Translations under genes and position numbers: made by a program
In this document: positions 16,355 to 25,338 of the stretch, piece after piece
Layout: every line of letters begins with the position of its first letter
Position numbering within the stretch: position 1 is the first letter of the stretch
Notes under the pieces: model-generated
The model's input: only the letters and a program-made list of their open reading frames with translations
What the model was told of the DNA's origin: nothing
The model's database searches: none
Assembly: GCA_037140475.1 (NCBI GenBank)
Contig: JBAXEJ010000002.1
Span: forward strand, 1-64,000
From: PALSA-1006 sp037140475
GTDB lineage: Bacteria > Pseudomonadota > Gammaproteobacteria > Burkholderiales > Gallionellaceae
DNA length: 64,000 nt
Direction of reading: 5' to 3'

Positions 16355-18454
16355 ATGAATCCATTATTAGATTTTTCTGGTTTACCTCGTTTCGCAGATA
16401 TTAAACCCGAGCATGTTAGCTTGGCGGTCGATGAGTTGCTCGCGCGTAATCGTGAGCTGACAAAGCAATTGTTGGCTGATAGTTCTGAGCCAACTTGGTC
16501 TAGTTTTGTACAGCCATTCGAAAATGCGAATGAGCATTTGTCGCGCGCGTGGGGGCAAGTTGGGCATCTCAATATGGTGATGAACTCACCTGAGTTGCGC
16601 GAAGTCTATAACGCGAATCTGCCTAAAGTGACGCAGTACTACGCCGAGCTATCTCAAAATTTGGCGTTGTTTCAAAAATACAAAGCGATCCGTCAATGCA
16701 ATGGCTACGCATCGCTGAGTATGGCGCAGAAGAAAATTCTGGAAAATGAGTTGCGCGATTTTCGCCTGGGGGGTGCTGAGCTAGCAGAAGAAAAGAAAGC
16801 GCGCTTCATGGCTATTCAAGAACAGCACTCCGAACTGACGTCGAAATTTTCCGATAATTTATTAGATGCCACCAACGCTTATACCTGCGGGATTGAAAAT
16901 GAGAGTGAGTTAGCGGGAATTCCGGCCGATGAACGACAAGTTGCTGCCGATGCAGCGAAAGAAGGGGGTAAGCAAGGTTGGCTATTCACGCTGAAAGCGC
17001 CATCTTACGGGCCAGTTTTGCAGTATGCCGACAACCGTGCTTTGCGTGAGCGCATGTATCGTGCGTACACCTCCCGTGCAAGTGAGCAACTTGCTGAAGG
17101 CTCAAAAATCGAGCACCCGCAAGGGGTAGGCCGTGGTTGTAAAGCCGCTGAAGCGGCAACAACCACGCTCTGGGATAACACGCCACTGATGTCGCAAATT
17201 TTGGCATTGAGAGAGGAAGAAGCTCATATGCTCGGTTTTGCTAACTACGCTGAACTATCACTAGCGAGCAAGATGGCCGATACGCCACAACAGGTGTCCG
17301 AGTTTTTGTTGGAGCTTGCACAGCGTGCACGCCCGTTTGCTGAAAAAGATTTGCAGGAGTTACGTACATTCGCTGCTGAGCAGATTGGATTGAATGATTT
17401 GCAAGCGTGGGACATCGCGTATGTCAGCGAAAAGCTACGTCAGCAGCGCTATGCTTTTTCTGAGCAGGAAGTAAAACAATATTTCCCTGAGGATGCGGTG
17501 TTGGCGGGCCTGTTTGGTTTGGTTGAAAAGTTGTTCGGTCTCTCAATCAAATTATCATTAGCGCCGGTGTGGCATGAGTCGGTGCGTTTTTTCGACATTC
17601 GCGATGCGGTTGGTGAGTTGCTAGGTCAGTTTTATATCGACCTATACGCACGCGCCAGCAAGCGCGGTGGTGCCTGGATGGACGATGCGATTGGACGGCG
17701 CAACACAGCGAAAGGCATTCAAACCCCAGTCGCTTATTTGAATTGCAACTTTGCCTCGCCACTTGGAAATAAGCCGGCATTATTTACTCATGACGAGGTG
17801 ATCACCTTGTTTCATGAGTTTGGCCACGGCTTGCATCATTTGCTGACGCAGGTGGAGGAGCTAGGAGTATCAGGCATCAATGGGGTGGAGTGGGATGCGG
17901 TCGAGTTGCCCTCGCAGTTTATGGAAAATTTCTGCTGGGAATGGGATGTGCTGCAAGGCATGACTCGCCATGCAGAAACAGGCGAAAAACTCCCACGGAC
18001 GTTGTTCGATAAAATGATCGCGGCAAAGAATTTCCAAAGCGGCTTACAAACTTTGCGGCAAATTGAGTTTTCACTTTTTGACTTGCGTCTACATAGCGAA
18101 TTCAACGCCGAAAAACAAACGGTGCAAGAGTTGTTGAATGAGGTGCGTCGCGAAGTGGCAGTACTGATTCCGCCCTCTTTCAATCGCTTCCAAAATAGCT
18201 TCTCACATATTTTTGCGGGGGGGTATGCCGCTGGCTATTACAGCTACAAATGGGCAGAGGTATTGTCCTCAGACGCTTATAGTATGTTTGAAGAAAATGG
18301 AGTGTTGAACCCCGCGATTGGTGCGCACTTCCGCGAACAAATTTTAGCGGTAGGCGGCAGTCGCGGTGCGATGGATTCGTTCAAGGCGTTTCGTGGCAGA
18401 GAGCCTTCAATTGATGCGCTATTGCGTCACAACGGTTTAGTCGAGGCAGCATGA
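16355..18454 (+). CDS. prlC: Oligopeptidase A (M3 family zinc metallopeptidase)
   Basis: A 699-residue cytosolic endopeptidase that degrades small peptides, including cleaved signal peptides. The zinc motif is HEFGHGLHH around residue 487, with the downstream Glu in GINGVEWDAVELPSQFMENF and the C-terminal HIFAGGYAAGYYSYKWA. Relative to the family there are about 20 extra residues at about 248-272 (around KIEHPQGVGRGCKAAEAA), coinciding with an inserted palindrome (17132-17167). The catalytic domain is otherwise complete. Confidence 0.96.
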   Translation: MNPLLDFSGLPRFADIKPEHVSLAVDELLARNRELTKQLLADSSEPTWSSFVQPFENANEHLSRAWGQVGHLNMVMNSPELREVYNANLPKVTQYYAELSQNLALFQKYKAIRQCNGYASLSMAQKKILENELRDFRLGGAELAEEKKARFMAIQEQHSELTSKFSDNLLDATNAYTCGIENESELAGIPADERQVAADAAKEGGKQGWLFTLKAPSYGPVLQYADNRALRERMYRAYTSRASEQLAEGSKIEHPQGVGRGCKAAEAATTTLWDNTPLMSQILALREEEAHMLGFANYAELSLASKMADTPQQVSEFLLELAQRARPFAEKDLQELRTFAAEQIGLNDLQAWDIAYVSEKLRQQRYAFSEQEVKQYFPEDAVLAGLFGLVEKLFGLSIKLSLAPVWHESVRFFDIRDAVGELLGQFYIDLYARASKRGGAWMDDAIGRRNTAKGIQTPVAYLNCNFASPLGNKPALFTHDEVITLFHEFGHGLHHLLTQVEELGVSGINGVEWDAVELPSQFMENFCWEWDVLQGMTRHAETGEKLPRTLFDKMIAAKNFQSGLQTLRQIEFSLFDLRLHSEFNAEKQTVQELLNEVRREVAVLIPPSFNRFQNSFSHIFAGGYAAGYYSYKWAEVLSSDAYSMFEENGVLNPAIGAHFREQILAVGGSRGAMDSFKAFRGREPSIDALLRHNGLVEAA
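17132..17167. repeat. 36-bp compound palindrome inserted in frame in prlC
   Basis: Outer arms CGTGGTTGT (17132-17140) and ACAACCACG (17159-17167) are perfect reverse complements. Inner arms GCCGCT (17144-17149) and AGCGGC (17152-17157) also pair, around GA. The result is a near-continuous stem, and the translation through it does not match the M3 peptidase family. It looks like a REP-like element in a surface loop of the protein. Confidence 0.85.
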
Positions 18455-18969
18455 GCAAATATTTTTGGTTGGCGATACTTGTCTTTACGGCCAATGTGCA
18501 AGCCGAAACGTATTATCGGTCTATCGATAAAGATGGCCGCGTGCATTACGGCGAAAAGCCAGTAGAGGGTGCGGACGATGTGGCAACCTTAAAAGCTCGT
18601 GCAATGCCGAATGCCGATGAAAGCCTGCCTTTTGAAACGCGACGTGCAAAAGAAAAATATCCGGTGATGCTTTATATTGCCGATGAGTGCCAAGATGGTT
18701 GCAAACAGGCGCGCGAATATTTGCTCAAACGCGGCATTCCGTTTACAGAAAAAAAATTGGTTACCGTTGATGATGTGGCTGCGTTTAAAAAAGAAATAGC
18801 AAGCGACAGATTGCCGGTAGTGAAGGTTGGAAAAAAAATAATCACGGGCTTCTTGCAAAGCCAATGGAGTAGTGAATTAGATGCAGCAGGTTATCCGCAA
18901 AGCGCACCTTATGGTATTCGCCCAACAGCCAAGCCAGCGCCCGCCACAGAAAAAAGTATTTCTCAATGA
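18451..18969 (+). CDS. DUF4124 and glutaredoxin-like domain periplasmic protein
   Basis: A 172-residue exported protein. A signal peptide (residues 1-18, ending VQA) is followed by a DUF4124 segment (YYRSIDKDGRVHYGEKP). A thioredoxin/glutaredoxin-like domain follows at about 70-145, with CQDGC at the position of the redox motif and a cis-Pro candidate in SDRLPVVKVG. The CxxxC spacing is unusual for a glutaredoxin. It overlaps prlC by 4 bases and xthA by 4 bases. It is probably a periplasmic thiol-redox or scaffold protein. Confidence 0.8.
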   Translation: MSKYFWLAILVFTANVQAETYYRSIDKDGRVHYGEKPVEGADDVATLKARAMPNADESLPFETRRAKEKYPVMLYIADECQDGCKQAREYLLKRGIPFTEKKLVTVDDVAAFKKEIASDRLPVVKVGKKIITGFLQSQWSSELDAAGYPQSAPYGIRPTAKPAPATEKSISQ

Positions 18970-19727
18970 AATTAGCCACTTGGAATGTAAACTCGCTCAA
19001 GGTGCGTTTGCCGCACCTGCTCGATTGGCTGGTGGCGAACCCTATCGACATAGTCTGTCTGCAAGAAACCAAACAGCAGGACGCTGATTTCCCACAAGCG
19101 GCTTTGCAAGAAGCGGGTTACCACAGCGTTTTTAGTGGGCAGAAAACTTACAACGGTGTCGCCATCTTGAGTCGAGAGGTGATCTCCGATGTGCAGTATG
19201 GCATCCCCAATTTTGAAGATGAACAAAAGCGCGTCATTGCCGCCACCATCAATGGCGTTCGCGTGGTGTGCGTCTATATTCCGAATGGGCAAGAGGTTGG
19301 TTCGGATAAATATCACTACAAACTTAAATGGCTGGCCGCACTGCATGGATGGTTGGCAGAGGAGTTAAATAAATATCCAGCATTGGCATTGTTGGGGGAT
19401 TACAACATCGCGCCGGAGGATTGCGATTTATATGACCCTGTGGGTTGGGCAGGAAAAATTTTGGTGAGTGAGCCGGAGCGAGATGCATTTAAAGGTTTGC
19501 TTAAACTTGGCTTGCGGGATTCTTTCCGTTTGTTTGAGCAGGCAGAGAAATCTTATTCCTGGTGGGATTACCGCATGATGGGCTTCCGCCGTAACATGGG
19601 CTTACGCATTGACCACATTCTCATTAGCGAAAAATTGCAGTGCACTTCATGTGTAATCGACAAAGCGCCCCGCAAATTAGAGCGCCCTTCTGATCACACG
19701 CCGGTCATCGCCGATATTTCACTTTGA
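18966..19727 (+). CDS. xthA: Exodeoxyribonuclease III
   Basis: A 253-residue EEP-family nuclease with AP-endonuclease and 3'-5' exonuclease activity in base-excision repair. Motifs are WNVNSLKVRLPHLLDWL, CLQETKQQD (metal-binding Glu), YIPNGQEVGSDKY, LGDYNIAPEDCDLYDP, LRIDHILIS, and the final PSDHTPVIADI. It is the last gene of the run, followed directly by a strong terminator. Confidence 0.97.
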   Translation: MKLATWNVNSLKVRLPHLLDWLVANPIDIVCLQETKQQDADFPQAALQEAGYHSVFSGQKTYNGVAILSREVISDVQYGIPNFEDEQKRVIAATINGVRVVCVYIPNGQEVGSDKYHYKLKWLAALHGWLAEELNKYPALALLGDYNIAPEDCDLYDPVGWAGKILVSEPERDAFKGLLKLGLRDSFRLFEQAEKSYSWWDYRMMGFRRNMGLRIDHILISEKLQCTSCVIDKAPRKLERPSDHTPVIADISL

Positions 19728-19734
19728 TGGGCGT

Positions 19735-19770
19735 AAAAAAAGCCCCACCATTTTCACGGTGGGGCGCTTT
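19735..19770. terminator. Bidirectional rho-independent terminator between xthA and the TraF-like gene
   Basis: The stem GCCCCACC (19742-19749) / GGTGGGGC (19758-19765) has an 8-base loop. An A-run (19735-19741) precedes it and a short T-rich stretch follows. It can serve xthA on the plus strand and, through the A-run, the convergent outer-membrane gene on the minus strand. Confidence 0.88.
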
Positions 19771-19784
19771 CTGAATTGAGGCAA

Positions 19785-21227
19785 TTAGAAATTGAAGCCG
19801 AGGCGGAGTGACGCGCCCACCTCGTTTTGGTTTCCAGCAACGGCGACATCCAAATGCGGCTTGAAGTAAGGAATACGTGGAGAGATGCCTAAGCCTACAG
19901 AAGCAACGTTGCGGGCGGTGTTAAGTAAGTCTGCACGATAACCCGCACGAATCTGCGCCCAACCCCATGCACTTAATTCACCACCTAATGCCGCATACTG
20001 AGATTTGTTTTCCAAGCCAGCAGGGTCGTTTTGAGTCACGTCAATATCAAAAGCTACTGTGGACCATGCATTCTGATAAGAAACGCCAGTGCGAAGTTGC
20101 GGCTTCATGTTGAGCGTGCCAGTCGTCGACTGCGCTGAGCCAGATGCTGCACCAGAAGCAATGCTCTTGAAGTCATAGGTCTGAGGAATAATATTTTTAA
20201 TGACAACACCAGTGCGCCAGCCGTTTTCGTAGGATTTGGCGGCGCCCAGGTCAAAGTTAAATGCGCTGTATTTCGCTAGGTAGTCGTTACCCGTCACGCC
20301 ACTGCCAGAGCTACCTGAGTTTGCACTCAAGAGCGCATCAAATAATTGCAGCTGCATAATCTTAGGTGTTACGCCAACTGACCAGCTATTTTTTTCAGTG
20401 CCGAACCCATGTGAAACAGAAAGGCCAGCTTCACTTACCAAAACACCGCGCAGGTGAATTTTTGAAGTGATTTGAGTGTTGGTTGAAAAATTGACGGCAC
20501 CTTGAGCGTTAACTAAGCTGCTATTGATACTTGTTGCTGCTGCCAAGCAATTTGAAACATCCGTCTGTGTTCCTGTTCCGTTTTGTACAGCCGCACAAGC
20601 AGCGGCACCGGCACCTGTCGTTGCAGATAAAGCGTTTGCTGCTGCCGCAACAGAGGTCGATAGATTGGAAAGAGTTGTTGAATCGTTGTATTCAAGCTTG
20701 CCACCCATCGCTGCCCACCCATCGGTGAAAAAAGCAAAGCCGTAGTTTCTACTTGGAACACCAATTACCATCGCGGCACCAAACTCACCCTGTATAGGTT
20801 GATTGTTCAGAGACGAGAGTAAATTATTTACAGTAGTGATGTTTGTTGAGACCGTCGACATTTGCCCCGGCAGTAGTTTTAGTTGTGCCGCAGAGGTGCT
20901 GTTTGCGCTATTGTTTGCAGCGGTAATTGAAGTATTCAAAGTATTAATATTGGTGCTCAGCGTATCCAGCTTGGTGCGCAAATCGCCCGGATCATAAGCA
21001 CGCACACCAATAATTGGCAGCTCAATAGAATATTTTTTTGTTGGGTCAGAGGCAGAAAGCAAAGCAGGATTAAAAAATGGTGCAGTTGAGGGATCGTCTA
21101 CTGCTACACCGGCACCGCCCATTGCCATGGTGCGTGGATCAAACGAGTTAAAAGGTAGTGCGAGAGCGGCCGTGCTACCTAGCAAAAATGCCGTCGTAGC
21201 AGCAATTTTAAAATATTTTTTTTGCAT
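19785..21227 (-). CDS. TraF-like outer-membrane beta-barrel protein (copy 2)
   Basis: A 480-residue exported protein with signal peptide ending TAALA. The mature N-terminus LPFNSFDPRTMAMGGAGVAV, followed by DPSTAPFFNPALLSA, is typical of the TraF_2 family of FadL-like outer-membrane proteins. A Ser/Thr/Asn-rich helical segment lies at about 80-140. The barrel continues to a C-terminal Phe (RLGFNF), an outer-membrane insertion signal. No conjugation genes are nearby, so the family name is not a functional clue. The paralogue lies directly upstream. Confidence 0.82.
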   Translation of the reverse strand: MQKKYFKIAATTAFLLGSTAALALPFNSFDPRTMAMGGAGVAVDDPSTAPFFNPALLSASDPTKKYSIELPIIGVRAYDPGDLRTKLDTLSTNINTLNTSITAANNSANSTSAAQLKLLPGQMSTVSTNITTVNNLLSSLNNQPIQGEFGAAMVIGVPSRNYGFAFFTDGWAAMGGKLEYNDSTTLSNLSTSVAAAANALSATTGAGAAACAAVQNGTGTQTDVSNCLAAATSINSSLVNAQGAVNFSTNTQITSKIHLRGVLVSEAGLSVSHGFGTEKNSWSVGVTPKIMQLQLFDALLSANSGSSGSGVTGNDYLAKYSAFNFDLGAAKSYENGWRTGVVIKNIIPQTYDFKSIASGAASGSAQSTTGTLNMKPQLRTGVSYQNAWSTVAFDIDVTQNDPAGLENKSQYAALGGELSAWGWAQIRAGYRADLLNTARNVASVGLGISPRIPYFKPHLDVAVAGNQNEVGASLRLGFNF

Positions 21228-21275
21228 TAAATTCCCCTTTGGTTTGTTGTATTACAGGTTAATTTTAACAGGACT

Positions 21276-22730
21276 TTAGAAATTAAAGCCGAAGCGGAAC
21301 GAAAAGCCAACCTCGTTGACTTTCTCGTAACCGTCTCTTAATAAGTTGGGGCTTGATGTGACGGCTAAATCAAAGTGCGGCTTGAAGAAAGGTAGCCTTG
21401 GAGAAATGCCTATGCCCGCGGAAACGATATCTCGTCTAGTTTTATCGAGCATGTCGTTGCGATAACCAACGCGGAGATGGGTCCATTCGGAAATGCCTGC
21501 TTCGATGCCTAGTCCAACATATTGAGAGTAATTTTCTAATCCCGCAGGATCATTTTTGGTTAAGTCAGCGTCTACCGCGATGGTAAATAACGGGATTTCG
21601 TAGGCGATACCAGCGCGCACCATAGGTCGAATAGTTAGTTTTGAGCCGTTAGCGACAGGAGTAGTTCCGGGTGTGACAGCGGACTTAAAATCGTAGGTGT
21701 GCGAAATCGCATTTTTAACAACGAGGCCAGTGCGGAATCCTTCTGGGAAATTTTTGGTGATCCCAATATCAATGTTTGGGCTGCTATAGAAAGCGTAATA
21801 GTCACTTCCTGTCATGCCGTTTATTCCCCCTGCATTGGCAGCTAAAGATGCATCGTACATGTGTAGCCGCATTATTTTGGGTGTGATACCGATGGAAAAT
21901 CTTCGATCTGCGCTCACAAAACCGTGAGAAAGTGAAATTCCGGCTTCAGTGATTGCTACGCCTCGCATGTGTAATTTCGAGGCAATATTGGTATTGGTAG
22001 AGAAATTGACCACCCCTTGTGCCGAGACTAAGGCTGAGGCGGCTGTGCCGGCAGCAGCAATGCATGCTTGAACTTCGGTAGTGGTTAGTGGGTTGGCGCA
22101 GTTTGTCCCTGCAACGATAGTTGCCGCTGACAGTGCATTGGCTGTTGAAGTTACTGCGGTAGATAGGCTAGTTAAAGTTGCAGCATCGTTGTATTCAAGT
22201 GTCCCGCCAAATGCGGCCCAAGCATCCGCGTAAAAAGCAACTCCGAGGCCTTTTCCCGGCATTGAAACAACAGTCGCAGCACCGATTTCTCCTTGAACGG
22301 GCTGACTGTTCAGAGCAGACAGTGCCGTATTAACTTTGGTGATTGCTGAAGCTAATGTTGTCAACGTGGTCGGTAGCAGGCTAACTTGTGCCGCAGTTGT
22401 GGCATTTGCGCTGGCATTAGCTGCGGTAATGGCGCTTTCGAGGGCAGTAATGTCATCGCTCAGCGAGGTGAGATTGGAGCGCATACTGCTCGGATCGTAC
22501 AAGCGCATGCCAATGATGGGCAATTCAAGTGCGAATTTTTTTCTACGATCTCCGGCAGAAAGAAGTGCGGGATTAAAAAAGGGGGCAGTGGATGGGTCGC
22601 CAATGGCCACCCCAACGCCGCCCATTGCCATCGAGCGCGGATCAAATGAATTGAATGGCACAGCAAATGCCGAGACGCTGCTAGCGACAAGCGTAGCCAT
22701 CAAGATAAGTCGCTGGTAAAAATTTCGCAT
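21276..22730 (-). CDS. TraF-like outer-membrane beta-barrel protein (copy 1)
   Basis: A 484-residue paralogue of the downstream gene, with the same architecture and many shared stretches (LPFNSFDPRSMAMGGVGVAI, DPSTAPFFNPALLSA). It has a signal peptide ending SAFA and the same C-terminal FGFNF. The 48-base spacing suggests one transcript and a local gene duplication. The ligand is unknown, and by analogy with FadL-like barrels a hydrophobic substrate is possible. Confidence 0.82.
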   Translation of the reverse strand: MRNFYQRLILMATLVASSVSAFAVPFNSFDPRSMAMGGVGVAIGDPSTAPFFNPALLSAGDRRKKFALELPIIGMRLYDPSSMRSNLTSLSDDITALESAITAANASANATTAAQVSLLPTTLTTLASAITKVNTALSALNSQPVQGEIGAATVVSMPGKGLGVAFYADAWAAFGGTLEYNDAATLTSLSTAVTSTANALSAATIVAGTNCANPLTTTEVQACIAAAGTAASALVSAQGVVNFSTNTNIASKLHMRGVAITEAGISLSHGFVSADRRFSIGITPKIMRLHMYDASLAANAGGINGMTGSDYYAFYSSPNIDIGITKNFPEGFRTGLVVKNAISHTYDFKSAVTPGTTPVANGSKLTIRPMVRAGIAYEIPLFTIAVDADLTKNDPAGLENYSQYVGLGIEAGISEWTHLRVGYRNDMLDKTRRDIVSAGIGISPRLPFFKPHFDLAVTSSPNLLRDGYEKVNEVGFSFRFGFNF

Positions 22731-22781
22731 GGTCTATACCCAATTACTTTTGGAACATCGCATGCTTAGTTAGCGGCAGGG

Positions 22782-22810
22782 ATGCCAAAATCTTTAGCAG
22801 ATTTTGGCAT
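22782..22810. repeat. 12-bp-arm hairpin between ntrC and the TraF-like genes
   Basis: ATGCCAAAATCT (22782-22793) and AGATTTTGGCAT (22799-22810) are perfect reverse complements around TTAGC. It lies 31 bases past the ntrC stop on the minus strand. No clear T-run follows in that direction, so it may be a factor-assisted terminator, a 3'-end-protecting hairpin, or a repeat element. Confidence 0.75.
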
Positions 22811-22840
22811 AAAAGGATGAATCGTGGCTAGGCAGCTACT

Positions 22841-24235
22841 TTACTCGTCACCGAGTCCTAATTCTTGAATCTTACGAGTGAGGGTGTTGCGCCCCATGCC
22901 AATCAAGGTGGCAGCTTCAATGCGCCGGCCGCCAGTGTGTTGCAGGGCTTGGGTAATGATCGTGCTCTCAAATTGCTTGGTCAACGTTTCCAGAATATTT
23001 TGTTCATTGCGCTGCAAGGCGAGAGCTGTTTGCTGTGCGAGACCGACACGCCAATCTTGATTAGCAGGCACGGCGGTTTGAGCTTCGCGCCACTCAGATG
23101 GCAAATCGGCAATTTCGACTTGTTGTGTGGGTGTCATCACAGTGAGCCAATGACACAGATTTTCGAGTTGCCGCACGTTACCCGGAATGTCTTGCGCGGA
23201 TAGATAATTTAGGGCGTTTTCACTCAGCACTTTTTGCTCTGCGCCAAGCTCACGTGCACTTTTTTGCAGGAAGTATTTAGCAAGTAACGGAATGTCTTCG
23301 CGACGTTCACGCAATGGAGGTAGTCGCAAACGAATGACGTTTAACCGATGGAACAGGTCTTCGCGAAACAGCCCTTGTTTGACTCGATCATCTAAATTTT
23401 GGTGAGTGGCGGCGATGATGCGTACATTGGCTTTGATGGGTTGATGTCCGCCAACGCGATAAAAATTGCCATCCGACAATACGCGCAACAAGCGAGTTTG
23501 CAACTCAGCCGGCATGTCGCCGATCTCATCCAAAAATAGTGTGCCGCCCTCGGCTTGTTCAAAGCGACCATGACGTGTGGTGGTCGCACCAGTAAACGCG
23601 CCACGCTCGTGGCCGAACAATTCCGACTCGAGCAAATCTTTGGGGATCGCGGCAGTGTTAATGGCCACGAAGGGCTTATCCGAGCGAGCGCTATGACGGT
23701 GCAATGCCTGAGCAACCAATTCTTTACCTGTTCCCGATTCGCCGTTAATGAGCACGGTTGCGTTGGATTGTGCCAAACGACCGATAGCGCGAAACACTTC
23801 TTGCATGGCGGGTGCATGCCCCAAAATATCGGGTGAAGCCTGTGCGTCTTCCGTTTTGGTACTTTGACGTTTGCTTTGCTCTAAAGCACGGCGAATTAAT
23901 TCAACTGCGTGGTTCACATCAAAGGGTTTGGGCAAGTATTCGAATGCGCCACCTTGAAAAGAAGAAACGGCGCTTTCCAAATCCGAATACGCAGTCATGA
24001 TGATGACCGGCAAGTCGGGGTGATCAGTGCGCAATTTTTGTAGCAAATCTAAACCAGAGCTGCCCGGCATGCGAATGTCGCTGATCACCATTTGCGGTAG
24101 ATTATTTGGCAGTTCAGCCAAGGCATCATCGGCAGAAGCAAAACTTACAAATTCGATCTGTTCACGGGTCAGTGCTTTTTCTAATACCCAGCGAATAGAG
24201 CGATCGTCATCGATAATCCAGACAGGTTTTGTCAT
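22841..24235 (-). CDS. ntrC: Nitrogen regulation response regulator NtrC
   Basis: A 464-residue sigma-54 activator. The receiver domain has D53 (MVISDIRMPG). The AAA+ domain has Walker A GESGTGKE, the sigma-54 contact loop GAFTGA, and Walker B GGTLFLDEIG. The C-terminal Fis-type helix-turn-helix (RRIEAATLIGMGRNTLTRKI) binds GCAC-N7-GTGC type sites. It overlaps ntrB by 4 bases. Likely targets in this window are the glnA and torF-glnK-amtB promoters. Confidence 0.97.
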   Translation of the reverse strand: MTKPVWIIDDDRSIRWVLEKALTREQIEFVSFASADDALAELPNNLPQMVISDIRMPGSSGLDLLQKLRTDHPDLPVIIMTAYSDLESAVSSFQGGAFEYLPKPFDVNHAVELIRRALEQSKRQSTKTEDAQASPDILGHAPAMQEVFRAIGRLAQSNATVLINGESGTGKELVAQALHRHSARSDKPFVAINTAAIPKDLLESELFGHERGAFTGATTTRHGRFEQAEGGTLFLDEIGDMPAELQTRLLRVLSDGNFYRVGGHQPIKANVRIIAATHQNLDDRVKQGLFREDLFHRLNVIRLRLPPLRERREDIPLLAKYFLQKSARELGAEQKVLSENALNYLSAQDIPGNVRQLENLCHWLTVMTPTQQVEIADLPSEWREAQTAVPANQDWRVGLAQQTALALQRNEQNILETLTKQFESTIITQALQHTGGRRIEAATLIGMGRNTLTRKIQELGLGDE

Positions 24236-25299
24236 TGTGGTTTTCCTAAATGGGGAAGGGGAAGCATGACGGAGAAGCAGGTGCGCCCCGGTTCACTTTC
24301 AAATTCGATAGAGCCTTGATGCTGACTAACAAAATCTTGCGCGAGAGTTAAACCAAGCCCGTGACCATCGGCACGCCCCGATACCAGCGGGTAAAAAATC
24401 TTGTCATGCAGGTGACTAGGAATACCAGGGCCGTTGTCAATAATTTGTACAGTGACGGCAAGGCGGTGCAGTTTTTTCATTAGAGTGATGCGGCGAGTGA
24501 TGCGCGTGCGCAAAATAATTTGCCCTTTGCCGTGCATGGCTTGTGCGGCGTTGCGCACGATGTTGAGTACCACTTGAATAAGCTGCTCCTTGTCACCGTG
24601 CAGCTCGGGCAAGCTCAAGTCATAGTCACGCTGAATGGTTAGTCCCTCAGGTATCTCGGCCAGGACGACACTACGCACGCGTTCAAGCACCTCGTGAATA
24701 TTGAGCGCACTAAAATGGGGCGCGTGCTGTGGGGTAAGCAGCTTTTCCATTAAGGAGCGTAATCGATCTGCTTCTTGAATCACAACTTGAGTGTATTCGC
24801 GTAGCGCGGGTTTTTCTAATTCCTGTTCGAGTAGTTGGGCTGCACCGCGTATGCCGCCGAGCGGATTTTTAATTTCGTGTGCCAAGTTGCGTAGTAGCAA
24901 ACGATTCGCTTGGGTTTGATCCAACATTTGCTCTTCACGGGCAAGTTTAAGTGGCCGCTCAATCGTGTGAAACTCGAGCAGAAGCGCGTGCTTGCCGAGT
25001 TGGACTGGCGTGGCGGTGCAGCTTAATAACAACTTATTGCTGTTAATGTGTGTTCCTAAGGCAAGCTCATGTTCGATATGGCTACTTTGGCTGGCCAATG
25101 CCGACTGAATGGCGCCAAATAGCTTTTCGGTATTGGTGAAAGCGTGCTGTAAAGGGTGTCCAACAAGATTGGTATTGCTCAGGCCAAATATATGTTCAGC
25201 TGCCGGATTGAGATAGGCAATACGCGCAGTATCGTCCAATACGATGATTGCAGTCGCGAGGTGCTCTAGCGTTGGCAGATTATTTGGCATGAAATTCAT
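24232..25299 (-). CDS. ntrB: Nitrogen regulation sensor histidine kinase NtrB
   Basis: A 355-residue cytosolic kinase/phosphatase of NtrC controlled by PII proteins. It has an N-terminal PAS domain (about 8-110), then the H-box with H141 in LAHEIKNPLGG. The ATPase part includes the N-box VVLNIVRNAAQAM and the G-boxes DNGPGIP and GHGLGLTLA. There are no membrane segments, as expected for NtrB. The GlnK encoded near 42.3 kb is a likely partner. Confidence 0.97.
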   Translation of the reverse strand: MNFMPNNLPTLEHLATAIIVLDDTARIAYLNPAAEHIFGLSNTNLVGHPLQHAFTNTEKLFGAIQSALASQSSHIEHELALGTHINSNKLLLSCTATPVQLGKHALLLEFHTIERPLKLAREEQMLDQTQANRLLLRNLAHEIKNPLGGIRGAAQLLEQELEKPALREYTQVVIQEADRLRSLMEKLLTPQHAPHFSALNIHEVLERVRSVVLAEIPEGLTIQRDYDLSLPELHGDKEQLIQVVLNIVRNAAQAMHGKGQIILRTRITRRITLMKKLHRLAVTVQIIDNGPGIPSHLHDKIFYPLVSGRADGHGLGLTLAQDFVSQHQGSIEFESEPGRTCFSVMLPLPHLGKPQ

Positions 25300-25338
25300 G
25301 GAGGTATCTAAGCAGAAAACATGCCAAGAAACCTAAGG

